Shown: piece by piece, positions 10,050 to 18,240 of the stretch
Position numbering within the stretch: position 1 is the stretch's first letter
Layout of the letters: every line of letters starts with the position of its first letter
Assembly: GCF_027214025.1 (NCBI RefSeq)
Contig: NZ_JAPWHB010000006.1
Coordinates: forward strand, 1-64,000
Direction of reading: 5' to 3'
DNA: 64,000 nt
Source of the DNA: Parahoeflea alexandrii
GTDB lineage: Bacteria > Pseudomonadota > Alphaproteobacteria > Rhizobiales > Rhizobiaceae
Notes under the pieces: generated by a model
What the model was told of the DNA's origin: nothing
Seen by the model: only the letters and a program-made list of their open reading frames with translations
Database searches by the model: none
Made by a program: the position numbers and the translations under genes

Positions 10050-10104
10050 ATGTTTAAAGGCTTTATATAGATGCATGCTACGCGCATACTCATGCTTTAA
10101 ACAT
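10050..10104. promoter_or_regulatory. Candidate operator/promoter of the XRE-SulP operon
   Basis: ATGTTTAAAG at 10050-10059 and its exact complement CTTTAAACAT at 10095-10104 flank 35 bases that include TATATAG, a plausible -10 element for minus- or plus-strand transcription. The site starts 12 bases upstream of the XRE start codon. A perfect 10+10 repeat in front of a Cro-type repressor is the usual layout for an autoregulatory operator. Binding is inferred. Confidence 0.55.
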
Positions 10105-10199
10105 CAATACTACCATGTCAGACGTGATGCAAGCCGTCTCCGATGGCACCCCGTCGTGAAAGCCTGCGGCAGGTGGGCTCCGGCGCTCTTCCGGGGATG

Positions 10200-11036
10200 T
10201 CACTCGCCTTGCGACAAGGCCTGCGGGCTTGTGCCTGGCTCGGGCAATTGCTTGTGCGCCCATTCGATCCGCTTGTAGTCAAAGCCGTATTCAAGCGTCG
10301 GTTTGACCACCTTGAAATAGGGAGAGAGGTCGAAATCCCGCGGCGCGAACAGCGAATGATGCCTGATGTGCAGGATCTCGCGGCGGGAATAGTCCGAATC
10401 CGCCCGCTGCCTGCCCGGTGCACGCGTGACTTCGGGAAGGATCGGATAGTGCACCGATTGGAAGGCCTGGGCGATCATCGAGGAGCAGATGGCGCGGGTC
10501 GGGTCGCCTGACCCGAAGGCGATCATCCGTCTGCGCCAGCGCACCGGCACCGGCGGTGTGGGAAAGAAATACCGCAACATGTCGAAAATGTTCTTCATGT
10601 CGTAGCGGACGCCGAGCCGTTCCACCATGTAGGCGACAACAGTCGCCCGGTCCTCGGGGGTCAGGCCCACCGGCCGGCAGATCCGCGTGTTGAAGCGGGC
10701 ATATTTGGACAGCGGCACCGCAACGCAGCCTTCGCCGAGATTGACTTCGACGAGTTGCGGGTATTCTCCGGACCCTCCATCCTCCGGTATCAGCGCGGTG
10801 CCGACATAGAGCGCCGCATGCGACCAGGTGGACTGGGTCAGATACTTGATCGCCGCGGATACCTTCTGGTTCCCCTCCACCAGCAGGATATCGCCTGGCT
10901 GCAGGGTTCGCGAAAGGGTTTCCGGATCGGATGGCGTATAGGGCTCGTAGCCCGGGTTGGCTGAATGCAGCCGCCGCGCCAGAAACCGTCCAAGGCGGTC
11001 GAGCAGGCTGTCTTTCATCTCGCGTGCTTCAGTCAT
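10200..11036 (-). CDS. YiiX/permuted papain-like (NlpC/P60 superfamily) protein
   Basis: A 278-residue protein with features of the YaeF/YiiX circularly permuted NlpC/P60 group. It has LQPGDILLVEGNQKVSAAIKYLTQSTWSHAALYVG (GD start and catalytic-type His) around residues 45-75, and a probable catalytic Cys in RAICSSMIAQAFQSVHYPILP around 190. No signal peptide is evident. These proteins are thought to hydrolyse amide or acyl bonds, often on lipids or cell-wall material; the substrate is unknown. An upstream in-frame extension would overlap the mbfA promoter and coding start, so ATG 11036 (or 11018) is preferred. It is divergent from mbfA with a 124-base shared region containing an ICE. Confidence 0.75.
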   Translation of the reverse strand: MTEAREMKDSLLDRLGRFLARRLHSANPGYEPYTPSDPETLSRTLQPGDILLVEGNQKVSAAIKYLTQSTWSHAALYVGTALIPEDGGSGEYPQLVEVNLGEGCVAVPLSKYARFNTRICRPVGLTPEDRATVVAYMVERLGVRYDMKNIFDMLRYFFPTPPVPVRWRRRMIAFGSGDPTRAICSSMIAQAFQSVHYPILPEVTRAPGRQRADSDYSRREILHIRHHSLFAPRDFDLSPYFKVVKPTLEYGFDYKRIEWAHKQLPEPGTSPQALSQGE

Positions 11037-11130
11037 GCTGAAACACTTGGACGCGACCGTGCCCTGGATCAACCCGGCAGGGATCAACTTTGCGTTTTCG
11101 CGGCTTGATAACTTCGCCGGAACCTCATAA

Positions 11131-11146
11131 TTTAGAACCATTCTAA
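11131..11146. promoter_or_regulatory. Iron control element (ICE), probable Irr-binding site of mbfA
   Basis: TTTAGAACCATTCTAA lies 15 bases before the mbfA start; the core TTAGAA-CCA-TTCTAA is a perfect 6+6 inverted repeat. It matches the known rhizobial ICE pattern (TTTAGAA...TTCTAA) bound by the heme-responsive regulator Irr, which represses mbfA under low iron in Agrobacterium and Bradyrhizobium. The close fit to the start codon is consistent with repression. The divergent YiiX-like gene could also be affected. Confidence 0.8.
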
Positions 11147-11160
11147 TTTGTGGGGTTCCC

Positions 11161-12144
11161 ATGCTCAATCGCATTCTCGGCTTCAACCGCAGGTCCTTCA
11201 ACTCCCTGAGCGAGCAGGAAATTCTCGCTTTGGCGATATCGTCCGAAGAGGACGATTCTCGCATTTACCTCGCCTATGCGGATCACCTGAGAGATGACTA
11301 TCCGCAATCGGCCAGGGTGTTCGAGGAGATGGCGGCGGAGGAAAGCGTGCACCGCGCGCGGCTGATCGAGCGCCACAAGGCACGGTTCGGAGATCGCATT
11401 CCTCTCATTCGCCGCGAGCATGTGCGAGGGTTTTACGAACGCAAGCCGGATTGGCTGGTCAAGAACCAGTCCGTCGACAGGATCCGCCAGATCGCCGAGG
11501 ACATGGAGGCCCAGGCCCACAATTTCTATCTTGCCGCCGCGGGCCGCGCCTCGGACGCGGACACCCGCAAGCTGCTCGGCGATCTCGCGCTGGCGGAGAA
11601 GAGCCATGAATCCCTGGCGCGCCGGCTTGGCCTTGAACACACGCCCGAAGACGTGAAGTCCGAAGAAGCGGAGACCGCCCGCCGCAAATTCATCCTGACC
11701 TATGTCCAGCCCGGGCTGGCTGGATTGATGGACGGCTCGGTTTCCACCCTTGCGCCGATCTTCGCTACCGCGTTTGCCACCGGCGACACCTGGACAACCT
11801 TTCTGGTCGGACTGTCGGCATCCGTCGGGGCCGGCATCTCCATGGGCTTCACCGAGGCCGCCCATGACGACGGGGTGATCTCCGGCCGCGGATCGCCGCT
11901 CAAGCGCGGCTTGGCTTCGGGCATCATGACCGCGATCGGCGGTCTTGGTCACGCGCTCCCCTACCTGATCCCGGATTTCACCATCGCCACCTCCGTGGCC
12001 ATCGCGGTGGTCTTCGTCGAGCTCTGGGCCATCGCCTGGATCCAGAACCACTGGATGGAGACGCCGTGGAGCAGGGCGATTTTTCAGGTGGTCCTGGGTG
12101 GCGCCCTGGTCTTTGCCGCAGGCCTGCTGATCGGCAATGCCTGA
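11161..12144 (+). CDS. mbfA: Membrane-bound ferritin / iron exporter MbfA
   Basis: A 327-residue fusion of an N-terminal ferritin-like (rubrerythrin/Er-type) domain and a C-terminal VIT1/CCC1 membrane domain. Metal-ligand motifs in the first ~160 residues are SSEEDDSRIYLAYADH, EEMAAEESVHRARLIERH, EDMEAQAHNFY and LALAEKSHESLARR (Glu and ExxH-type pairs). The membrane part starts GLAGLMDGSVSTLAPIFATAFA around residue 183 and has about five hydrophobic segments. Known MbfA proteins export iron and protect against iron and peroxide stress. Length agrees with Agrobacterium MbfA. The ICE upstream implies induction when iron is sufficient through loss of Irr repression. Confidence 0.93.
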   Translation: MLNRILGFNRRSFNSLSEQEILALAISSEEDDSRIYLAYADHLRDDYPQSARVFEEMAAEESVHRARLIERHKARFGDRIPLIRREHVRGFYERKPDWLVKNQSVDRIRQIAEDMEAQAHNFYLAAAGRASDADTRKLLGDLALAEKSHESLARRLGLEHTPEDVKSEEAETARRKFILTYVQPGLAGLMDGSVSTLAPIFATAFATGDTWTTFLVGLSASVGAGISMGFTEAAHDDGVISGRGSPLKRGLASGIMTAIGGLGHALPYLIPDFTIATSVAIAVVFVELWAIAWIQNHWMETPWSRAIFQVVLGGALVFAAGLLIGNA

Positions 12145-12186
12145 TCTGTGACCAGCGCGAATCGGAGGTCCGGCGAATTGACGCCG

Positions 12187-12206
12187 GGTTCCGGCCGGCC
12201 GGAACC
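12187..12206. terminator. Perfect 20-base palindrome after mbfA
   Basis: GGTTCCGGCCGGCCGGAACC is fully self-complementary and lies ~40 bases after the mbfA stop. It would fold into a strong GC-rich stem in RNA and may end transcription or stabilise the 3' end, but no T-tract follows, so intrinsic termination is unsure. Confidence 0.4.
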
Positions 12207-12367
12207 GTTGCTGCTTCACCGCAGCGTCAGGCGCATTAATCCTTTAAGAAGAGTGGATCAGGCAAACCCTGCTGCTTGAGTTGCCAAGCGCTGGGGTGTG
12301 TGCCATTGAGCGCCCTGGCTAGATTGGGTTTCGATGGCGAGTTGTTTTTCAAGAAGAGACTTCGGGC

Positions 12368-14272
12368 ATGATTCGTAAGGTGATCCATTGGCTTGCTGCG
12401 ATTAATCGGCGCTCCAAGCAATTCATCCTGATCATCATCGATTTTGTTCTGTTCTCCGGCGCGGTTTGGCTGGCCTACTCGCTCCGCTTCAACGCCCTTT
12501 ACAATCCCGATATCAACCAGGCGCTTCTGATCCTGGCCGCGCCTGTCATCGGCATCCCGATCATGTACGCCTCCGGCCTGTACACCTCGATTACCAGGTA
12601 TGTCGGCGAACAGGCGCTGTGGACCATTTTCAAGGCGGTCGGGCTGACTGCCATTCTCTGGGCAGTGGTCGCCTATGTGGCGCGGCTTGAAGGTTCCACC
12701 CTTGTGCCCCGATCGGTGCTGGCGCTGTTCTGGCTGCTGTCGCTTCTGATGGTGTCCGGCTTTCGCTACATCTCGCGCTGGCTGATCCTGGAATTTACCC
12801 AGGAGCCGACCCAGCGCCGGAACATCCTGGTCTACGGCGCAGGCGACGCCGGACGCCAGATTGCCGCGACCCTGAAGCAAAGCAGCAACCGGATTACCGT
12901 CTTCCAGGTTGATGACGACCCGGCAATGTGGGGCGCCACGGTTGGCGGTATCAGGATCAGCAATCCTGCCGATCTCGAACGGCTGATCGAGAAGAAGGGC
13001 ATCAGCGAAGCGATCGTGACCATGCGCAGCGCCAACACCGCTCGCAGGGCCGAGGTCGTCGAGCGGTTGAGCGATCTGGGACTGCGGGTTCGCATCCTGC
13101 CGGCCTTTGTCGACATCGCAGATGGCAAGCACACCGTCGATCTGATCCGTGATGTCGAGATCGGCGATCTGCTGGGCCGCGACGCCGTGCCTCCGGATTC
13201 TGGCCTGATGGAAGCCAACACCCGCAACAAGGTGGTTCTGGTGACCGGAGCCGGAGGGTCGATCGGTTCGGAACTGTGCCGGCAATTGAGCGCGGTTGGC
13301 GTGTCCAAGCTGGTGATGCTGGATGCGAGCGAGATCGCGCTCTACCAGATCGACCGCGAACTCGCCAAGCAGACCGGCTTTGAAAAGGTCGCGGTGCTGG
13401 GATCGGTCGACGATCAGGCGTTGCTGCGGCGTGTCATGCGCGACCACGCGGTTCGCACAGTGTTCCATGCCGCCGCCTACAAGCACGTGCCGCTGGTCGA
13501 GGCGAACCCGTTCGAGGGCGTCAAGAACAACGTGATGGGCACCTTCTCGGTGGCGTCAGCCGCCTATGACAGCGACGTCGAGGTCTTCGTGCTGATATCG
13601 ACGGACAAGGCGGTCAGGCCGTCAAGCATCATGGGCGCGTCCAAGCGGGTAGCCGAACTGGTGGTTCAGGATTTCGCCGAGAAGGCGAAACGCAACAACA
13701 AGGCAAAGGTGTTCTGCGCTGTCCGGTTCGGAAACGTCATCGGCTCCAGTGGCTCGGTGATTCCGCTGTTCAAGGAACAGATCCGCAATGGCGGACCGAT
13801 CACGCTGACCCATGCGCAAACCACGCGCTACTTCATGTCGATCGAGGAAGCGGCGCAACTGGTGATCCAGGCCGGCAGCCTGGCCCGCCGCAACGACGAG
13901 AACGGTCATTCCCCTGGCCGCATTTTTCTGCTCGACATGGGCAACGCGGTCTGCATCCGCGATCTGGCGATCAAGATGGTGCAATTGTCCAATCTGACGG
14001 TCTGCGACGAGACCAATCCCGGCGGGGATATCGTCATCAAGGAAATCGGGCTGCGCCCCGGCGAAAAGCTGCATGAAGAGCTTTTCTTCTCCGTCGAGGC
14101 GGCAAAGCCGACATCGCACCAGAAGATATCGGTCGCCGCCGAATCCGCACCCGACGGCTTCGACATGGCCGAGATCTACAGGGAGCTTCAGGATCTGACG
14201 ACCAGTGAAGACCATCCCGGCCTGATCGCATTCCTGCGCCGCGTTGCCGGAATGGGCCTGCGCGCGGAATGA
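12368..14272 (+). CDS. Membrane-anchored nucleoside-diphosphate-sugar epimerase/dehydratase (CapD/FlaA1 long form)
   Basis: A 634-residue protein with about four N-terminal membrane helices (residues ~15-130), a first Rossmann domain (ILVYGAGDAGRQIAATLKQ at ~155), and a C-terminal SDR domain (VLVTGAGGSIGSELCRQL at ~290; VFHAAAYKHVPLVE; catalytic region PSSIMGASKRVAELVVQ; PLFKEQIRNGGPITLTH). This is the long PglF/WbpM/CapD architecture, which makes UDP-4-keto-6-deoxy sugars by 4,6-dehydration for surface glycans. In this family the canonical Tyr is often Met; here MGASK shows that replacement. It likely supplies precursor for the polysaccharide locus at the start of the window. The MFS gene follows by 55 bases. 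Confidence 0.92.
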   Translation: MIRKVIHWLAAINRRSKQFILIIIDFVLFSGAVWLAYSLRFNALYNPDINQALLILAAPVIGIPIMYASGLYTSITRYVGEQALWTIFKAVGLTAILWAVVAYVARLEGSTLVPRSVLALFWLLSLLMVSGFRYISRWLILEFTQEPTQRRNILVYGAGDAGRQIAATLKQSSNRITVFQVDDDPAMWGATVGGIRISNPADLERLIEKKGISEAIVTMRSANTARRAEVVERLSDLGLRVRILPAFVDIADGKHTVDLIRDVEIGDLLGRDAVPPDSGLMEANTRNKVVLVTGAGGSIGSELCRQLSAVGVSKLVMLDASEIALYQIDRELAKQTGFEKVAVLGSVDDQALLRRVMRDHAVRTVFHAAAYKHVPLVEANPFEGVKNNVMGTFSVASAAYDSDVEVFVLISTDKAVRPSSIMGASKRVAELVVQDFAEKAKRNNKAKVFCAVRFGNVIGSSGSVIPLFKEQIRNGGPITLTHAQTTRYFMSIEEAAQLVIQAGSLARRNDENGHSPGRIFLLDMGNAVCIRDLAIKMVQLSNLTVCDETNPGGDIVIKEIGLRPGEKLHEELFFSVEAAKPTSHQKISVAAESAPDGFDMAEIYRELQDLTTSEDHPGLIAFLRRVAGMGLRAE

Positions 14273-14327
14273 AACAGCGGGGCTCGATCGGCATGACATC
14301 GAACGGACCCCTTCACCGGCGGGTGTC

Positions 14328-15557
14328 ATGATCCCTCCCGCCCGCCGCGTCGAACCGCTGACGTTGCTCATCGGCATATCCATGACGATCGGCTACGGGA
14401 CGCTGTACTACCCCTTTGCGATTCTTGGACCGGAGATCGCCCGTGCGCAGGGCTGGAGCACCGGTTTCGTGTTCGGGGTCTTTTCCGCAGCGTTGCTGAC
14501 CAGCGCGGTCACCGCTTCGCTGGTGGGGCGGGCCATGGATCGTTATGGCGCACGGCCGGTAATGGTCACCGGGTCATGTCTGGCAGCGCTTGCGCTGGTC
14601 AACCTGTCGCTGGTCCAGTCGATGACCGGCTTCGTTGTTGCCATGCTGGTGATCGAGTTTGCCTCCCGCATGGTGCAGTACGAAACCGGCTTTGCGGCCC
14701 TGACCGCCATCCACGGACGCAATGCCCGGCGTCCCATTGCTCATGTCACGCTGGTTGCGGGCTTCGCCTCGACCGTGTTCTGGCCGCTGATCCACTGGCT
14801 GCTCGGCTTCATGGACTGGCGCGGCGTCTGCCTTGTGCTTGCTGCCGTCAATTTCCTGATCGCGCTGCCGATCCACGCCTCGGTTCCGGGCATCATCAGG
14901 ACGCGCGATAATCCTCAACCTGCGCCAGTGCAGAACCGGGACCCGGGCCTGCTCAGGCCAGGAAACCGGACGTCGGCGTTCGTATTCATGGCCTTTGCCT
15001 TTGCTGGCGGCAGTTTCCTGATGTCGGCCGTGCACACGTCGTTTTTCCTGATCCTGGAGGAGATGGGCCGTGGCGCGGCGCTCGCAGCGCTTGCCGGCGC
15101 GGTCATCGGCCCGATGCAGGTGGCTGCAAGGCTTGTCGAGATGCTGACCGGCGAGCGGGTGTCCTCCTCGGTCGTCGGCGTGATCTCGAGCACGACGCTG
15201 CTGACCGGCCTGGCGTGTCTGATGGCGGGGCTCTGGTTTGATGGAGAACTGATCGTGATCGCGTTTGCCGTCAGTTTCGGCATTGGCCAGGGATTGAATT
15301 TCATCGCCCGCGCCATTCTTCCGGCCCGGCTGTTCGGCACCGATGGCTATGGCGCCATGACCGGCAATCTCGCCACTGTTCGCCTGTTTGCCATGGCCGG
15401 CGCGCCGGTCTGCACGGCGCTGGCCATCAGCCATGCCGGCATCGGATTGACCTTCGCCCTGCTCATGCTTGTGGCCGCCATGAGCGTCGCGGCGTCCTGG
15501 GCTCTGTTCGTGATTGAAAAACGGGCCGCCGCAGAAGCGGTCGAATCAGCTGCCTGA
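14328..15557 (+). CDS. MFS transporter
   Basis: A 409-residue protein with twelve hydrophobic segments. The N-terminal half has the loop 2-3 motif GRAMDRYGARPVMVTG around residue 65, a variant of the MFS signature GxxxDRxGRR. The second half begins near TSAFVFMAFAFAGGSFLMSAVHTSFF. The ATG at 14328 avoids overlap with the dehydratase gene; an upstream in-frame start at 14244 adds residues without membrane character. Substrate is not inferable. It is convergent with the cysteine-peptidase gene (31-base gap). Confidence 0.85.
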   Translation: MIPPARRVEPLTLLIGISMTIGYGTLYYPFAILGPEIARAQGWSTGFVFGVFSAALLTSAVTASLVGRAMDRYGARPVMVTGSCLAALALVNLSLVQSMTGFVVAMLVIEFASRMVQYETGFAALTAIHGRNARRPIAHVTLVAGFASTVFWPLIHWLLGFMDWRGVCLVLAAVNFLIALPIHASVPGIIRTRDNPQPAPVQNRDPGLLRPGNRTSAFVFMAFAFAGGSFLMSAVHTSFFLILEEMGRGAALAALAGAVIGPMQVAARLVEMLTGERVSSSVVGVISSTTLLTGLACLMAGLWFDGELIVIAFAVSFGIGQGLNFIARAILPARLFGTDGYGAMTGNLATVRLFAMAGAPVCTALAISHAGIGLTFALLMLVAAMSVAASWALFVIEKRAAAEAVESAA

Positions 15558-15588
15558 CAATTATCTCTGTCGGTGCAGTCGTCCAGCC

Positions 15589-16197
15589 TCAGTCCAGCGC
15601 GCCGACCAGAACGTCCGAGCCGTTCTCGATGGTGACCCAGCGGCCGGAATTGGTTGACGCCTGGCGCTTGAGATAGCTGTAGGGCGTTTCGCGCCAGTTC
15701 TTGACCTCGTCAACCAGATTGTCGAGCACGAAATCGCCTTCGGAGGTCCTCAGCGTCAGCACCGCATGACCTTCGCCGTCGGGCTTGCGGACCACCGTGA
15801 TCAGGGTGTCGGCGGGCGAAAATCCGCGCTCGATCAGCATGTGGCGCTTGAGCAGCACATAATCTTCGCAGTCGCCGGCCACGTTGGGATAGGTCCAGAC
15901 CTCTTCCTTGCCGAACAGCTCCATGTCGGTCTTCGGCATCACCGAGAAATTGACCGCGCGGTTGATTTCCCGGACCACGTCCCAGCCGTAATCGGTAACC
16001 TTCGGCGCGGCCCCAGATCCCTTGACCGGCTCGCATTCCGACGTGAATTTCTTGCAGAACTCGTAGTGGCCGATGGGTTGCGATGTCACCCGCCCGACCT
16101 GCATCGACAGGCCGGAAGCCATCGCGCTCGCTGGCATCATAATCGACGCCAACAGGGCAATCATTGCCCGCTTTGCTCGTCCCGGTCCGCACAACAT
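15589..16197 (-). CDS. Secreted transglutaminase-like cysteine peptidase (BTLCP family)
   Basis: A 202-residue protein with an N-terminal signal peptide (MLCGPGRAKRAMIALLASIM, cleavage likely near AMASG). The mature part has the BTLCP triad pattern: Cys in NVAGDCEDYVLLKRHMLIERG, His in DGEGHAVLTLRTSEG, and Asp in DFVLDNLVDEV. This periplasmic family, common in Proteobacteria, is related to LapG-type proteases; the target is unknown, and no LapD/large adhesin gene is nearby to support a LapG role. It has 252 bases of upstream DNA to the hydrolase stop and its own likely promoter. Confidence 0.85.
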   Translation of the reverse strand: MLCGPGRAKRAMIALLASIMMPASAMASGLSMQVGRVTSQPIGHYEFCKKFTSECEPVKGSGAAPKVTDYGWDVVREINRAVNFSVMPKTDMELFGKEEVWTYPNVAGDCEDYVLLKRHMLIERGFSPADTLITVVRKPDGEGHAVLTLRTSEGDFVLDNLVDEVKNWRETPYSYLKRQASTNSGRWVTIENGSDVLVGALD

Positions 16198-16449
16198 CGC
16201 CGGTTTACTCCACGCCGTCCCATTTCGTTAACAAAGAGTTAAGATCGTATGGGCGGAAGAGTCAACGGCGCGGCCGCATCCTTGTCGAGACATGGTTACT
16301 GGCCGCGGCTTCTGCGCCACACCTGCCGGCAAGGGTGGGAAATGATCCGTTCCGGGACATTCTTGAGATGCGGCGCTTGAACGGCGCGAGACCGCAGCCC
16401 CGGAGGAATATGCCCGGGCAGCGCCAATCGGAAGGGTCGGGCTTGCCAG

Positions 16450-17247
16450 TCAGCCCTTGGCAGCGATCCCGTCCACGGCCGCGAGAATCCGGGCAATGTC
16501 CTCGTCCCGCGACAGCCGGTGGTCGCCGTCGCGGATCAGCGTCACCGTGACATTCTCCGATGGCAGGTGCTCGACCAGCCGCAACGCGTGGCGCCACGGC
16601 ACATCAGGGTCCGCCATGCCCTGGATGATGTGGACCGGCGCACCGGTCTCGATCAGCCCGTCCAGCACCCTGTTCTTGCGGCCGTCCTCGAACAGCGCCC
16701 GGGTAAAGACGTTCGGATCGGGGCCGTAGGGGGTGGGCTCCTCATAATAGCCGTCCCGCTCGAGCGCCGCGCGTTGCGCGTCCGTCAGTTCCGGCTCCAT
16801 CAGTTCCAGCGTGAAGTCTGGCGCCGGCGCGATCAGCACCAGTCCGGCCACCCGGTCACCCTGGCCGCGCGCATTCAGTTCCTGTACCATGCGCAGCGCG
16901 ATCCAGCCACCCATCGACGAGCCGACGAGGATCTGCGGACCTGACGTGTAATGCTCGAACGCCGCCAGGCTCTCTTCCAGCCACCGCGATATCGTGCCGT
17001 CGCGAAAATCCCCGCCGGATGCGCCGTGACCGGAATAGTCGAACCGCAGGCAGGCTTGCCCGTTGCGCCCGGCCTGCTGGCACAGTGCTTCGGCCTTTGA
17101 GCCGGTCATGTCCGAGCGGTAGCCGCCGAGCCAGACCACACCCGGCAAGCCGGCGCCTTTCGCCATTGCCTTGCGGGTCAGTGCCGCGATCGGACGCTGG
17201 TCCGCGCCCGTGCCCACATCCAGTTTGCTGGCGACCGGTTCCGTCAT
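16450..17247 (-). CDS. Alpha/beta hydrolase
   Basis: A 265-residue serine hydrolase. It has the strand/oxyanion region GVVWLGGYRSDM, RFDYSGHGASGG, the nucleophile elbow ILVGSSMGGWIALR (Ser near residue 105), an acidic residue in IQGMADPDVPW, and the catalytic His in IRDGDHRLSRDEDI. It resembles palmitoyl-protein/carboxylesterase ABHD10-like enzymes; substrate unknown. ATG 17247 is preferred because GGGAG lies ~10 bases upstream; ATG 17280 would add 11 residues. It is divergent from infC across ~190 bases, a neighbour arrangement I recall as common in Rhizobiales. Confidence 0.85.
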   Translation of the reverse strand: MTEPVASKLDVGTGADQRPIAALTRKAMAKGAGLPGVVWLGGYRSDMTGSKAEALCQQAGRNGQACLRFDYSGHGASGGDFRDGTISRWLEESLAAFEHYTSGPQILVGSSMGGWIALRMVQELNARGQGDRVAGLVLIAPAPDFTLELMEPELTDAQRAALERDGYYEEPTPYGPDPNVFTRALFEDGRKNRVLDGLIETGAPVHIIQGMADPDVPWRHALRLVEHLPSENVTVTLIRDGDHRLSRDEDIARILAAVDGIAAKG

Positions 17248-17440
17248 CTTCAGTGCGCTCCCATTTTGTCGTTTCTGCATCTTTTACAAGATTCGGACGC
17301 CTGTTACCGGCCCTGTGGTGATTTTTTCGCAAAGCCATGCTATTGACACCGGCCAGCCGATCACGACATTGCGCTCGAGACATCTATACTCGTGCGCCGG
17401 AACCGGCTGAATTGCACGAGTTAATCAGGAGACCAAAGCC

Positions 17441-17977
17441 ATTCGCAGACCATTCAGAGCGCCGCCAACCGCCAACGAAGGCCCCCGCGCGAACCAGAAT
17501 ATCCGGACCCCGACGGTCCAGCTCATCGACTCCGAAGGCCAGAACCACGGCGTCGTGCCAACCGAACAGGCGTTGGCGATGGCCGAAGAAGCTGGCCTCG
17601 ACCTGGTCGAGATCAACTCTGCGGGCGACGTGCCCGTCTGCAAGATCGTCGATCTGGGCAAGCTGAAATACGCATCGCAGAAGAAGGCCTCCGAGGCGCG
17701 CAAGAAGCAGAAGACCGTCGAGGTCAAGGAAATCAAGATGCGCCCCAACATCGACACGCATGATTACGACGTGAAGATGCGTGCGATGAACCGCTTCTTT
17801 GACGAAGGCGACAAGGTGAAGGTGACCTTGCGGTTCCGCGGCCGTGAAATGGCCCACATGGAACTCGGCATGAAACTGCTTCAGAAAGTCAAGGACGACA
17901 CTGCCACCATCGCCAAGGTGGAAGCGGAGCCGAAGCTTGAAGGCCGTCAGATGATGATGGTTCTGGCTCCGAAATAA
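17441..17977 (+). CDS. infC: Translation initiation factor IF-3, ATT start
   Basis: The 178-residue IF-3 protein prevents premature joining of ribosomal subunits and checks the start codon. Reading back from the conserved core ([20 protein letters not shown]) the frame reaches ATT CGC AGA CCA TTC at 17441, giving the usual IF-3 N-terminus (M)RRPF. AGGAG lies at 17427-17431, well spaced for this ATT. No ATG occurs in frame before it; an internal GTG at 17555 would remove 38 conserved residues. C-terminal motifs [18 protein letters not shown] and [13 protein letters not shown] are intact. In E. coli the AUU start is the basis of IF-3 autoregulation, and the same is likely here. Confidence 0.95.
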   Translation: MRRPFRAPPTANEGPRANQNIRTPTVQLIDSEGQNHGVVPTEQALAMAEEAGLDLVEINSAGDVPVCKIVDLGKLKYASQKKASEARKKQKTVEVKEIKMRPNIDTHDYDVKMRAMNRFFDEGDKVKVTLRFRGREMAHMELGMKLLQKVKDDTATIAKVEAEPKLEGRQMMMVLAPK

Positions 17978-17998
17978 CACTCTGGACAGCCTGATGCG

Positions 17999-18035
17999 AA
18001 CCGGTCCGGCGGATGCCATGGCCGGTTTTTGCTTT
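17999..18035 (+). terminator. Intrinsic terminator of infC
   Basis: AACCGG(t)CC pairs with GGCCGGTT and is followed by TTTGCTTTT, 22 bases after the infC stop codon. This separates infC from rpmI-rplT, at least partly. Confidence 0.65.
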
Positions 18036-18062
18036 TATCGCGCTGATTCATCCGAACGCCCG

Positions 18063-18090
18063 TTGCGCTTTTGTCAGCCTACGGCTATAA
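18063..18090 (+). promoter_or_regulatory. Candidate sigma-70 promoter for rpmI-rplT
   Basis: TTGCGC at 18063-18068 and CTATAA at 18085-18090 with a 16-base spacer fit the rhizobial housekeeping promoter pattern (TTGAC-like, CTATAT-like). It lies between the infC terminator and the rpmI leader. Confidence 0.4.
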
Positions 18091-18145
18091 GGCGCGCGTT
18101 CAAACCGGCCGGCAGGGCATGCCGAGGCGGTTTCCAACGCTTGAT

Positions 18146-18171
18146 GCAAAAAGGGGTCTTCGCCCTTTTGC
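18146..18171 (+). promoter_or_regulatory. Leader hairpin before rpmI
   Basis: GCAAAAAGGG pairs with CCCTTTTGC (one bulged A) around a short GTCTTCG loop, 70 bases before the rpmI start, in a ~150-base untranslated leader. Ribosomal L35/L20 operons are commonly autoregulated through their leaders, so it may be part of an L20-responsive or attenuator structure. No consensus comparison was possible. Confidence 0.4.
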
Positions 18172-18240
18172 GTCTCACCCAACAAGAAATGGCCATGCGG
18201 TGCCCACGCGGTACCCTGAGGTCTGACAAGGAGTAGCGAA

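Noticed and set aside
17343-17371. Perfect TTGACA upstream of infC as a -35 element
   Set aside because: No acceptable -10 hexamer lies 16-18 bases downstream; CTATAC at 17384 is too far away.
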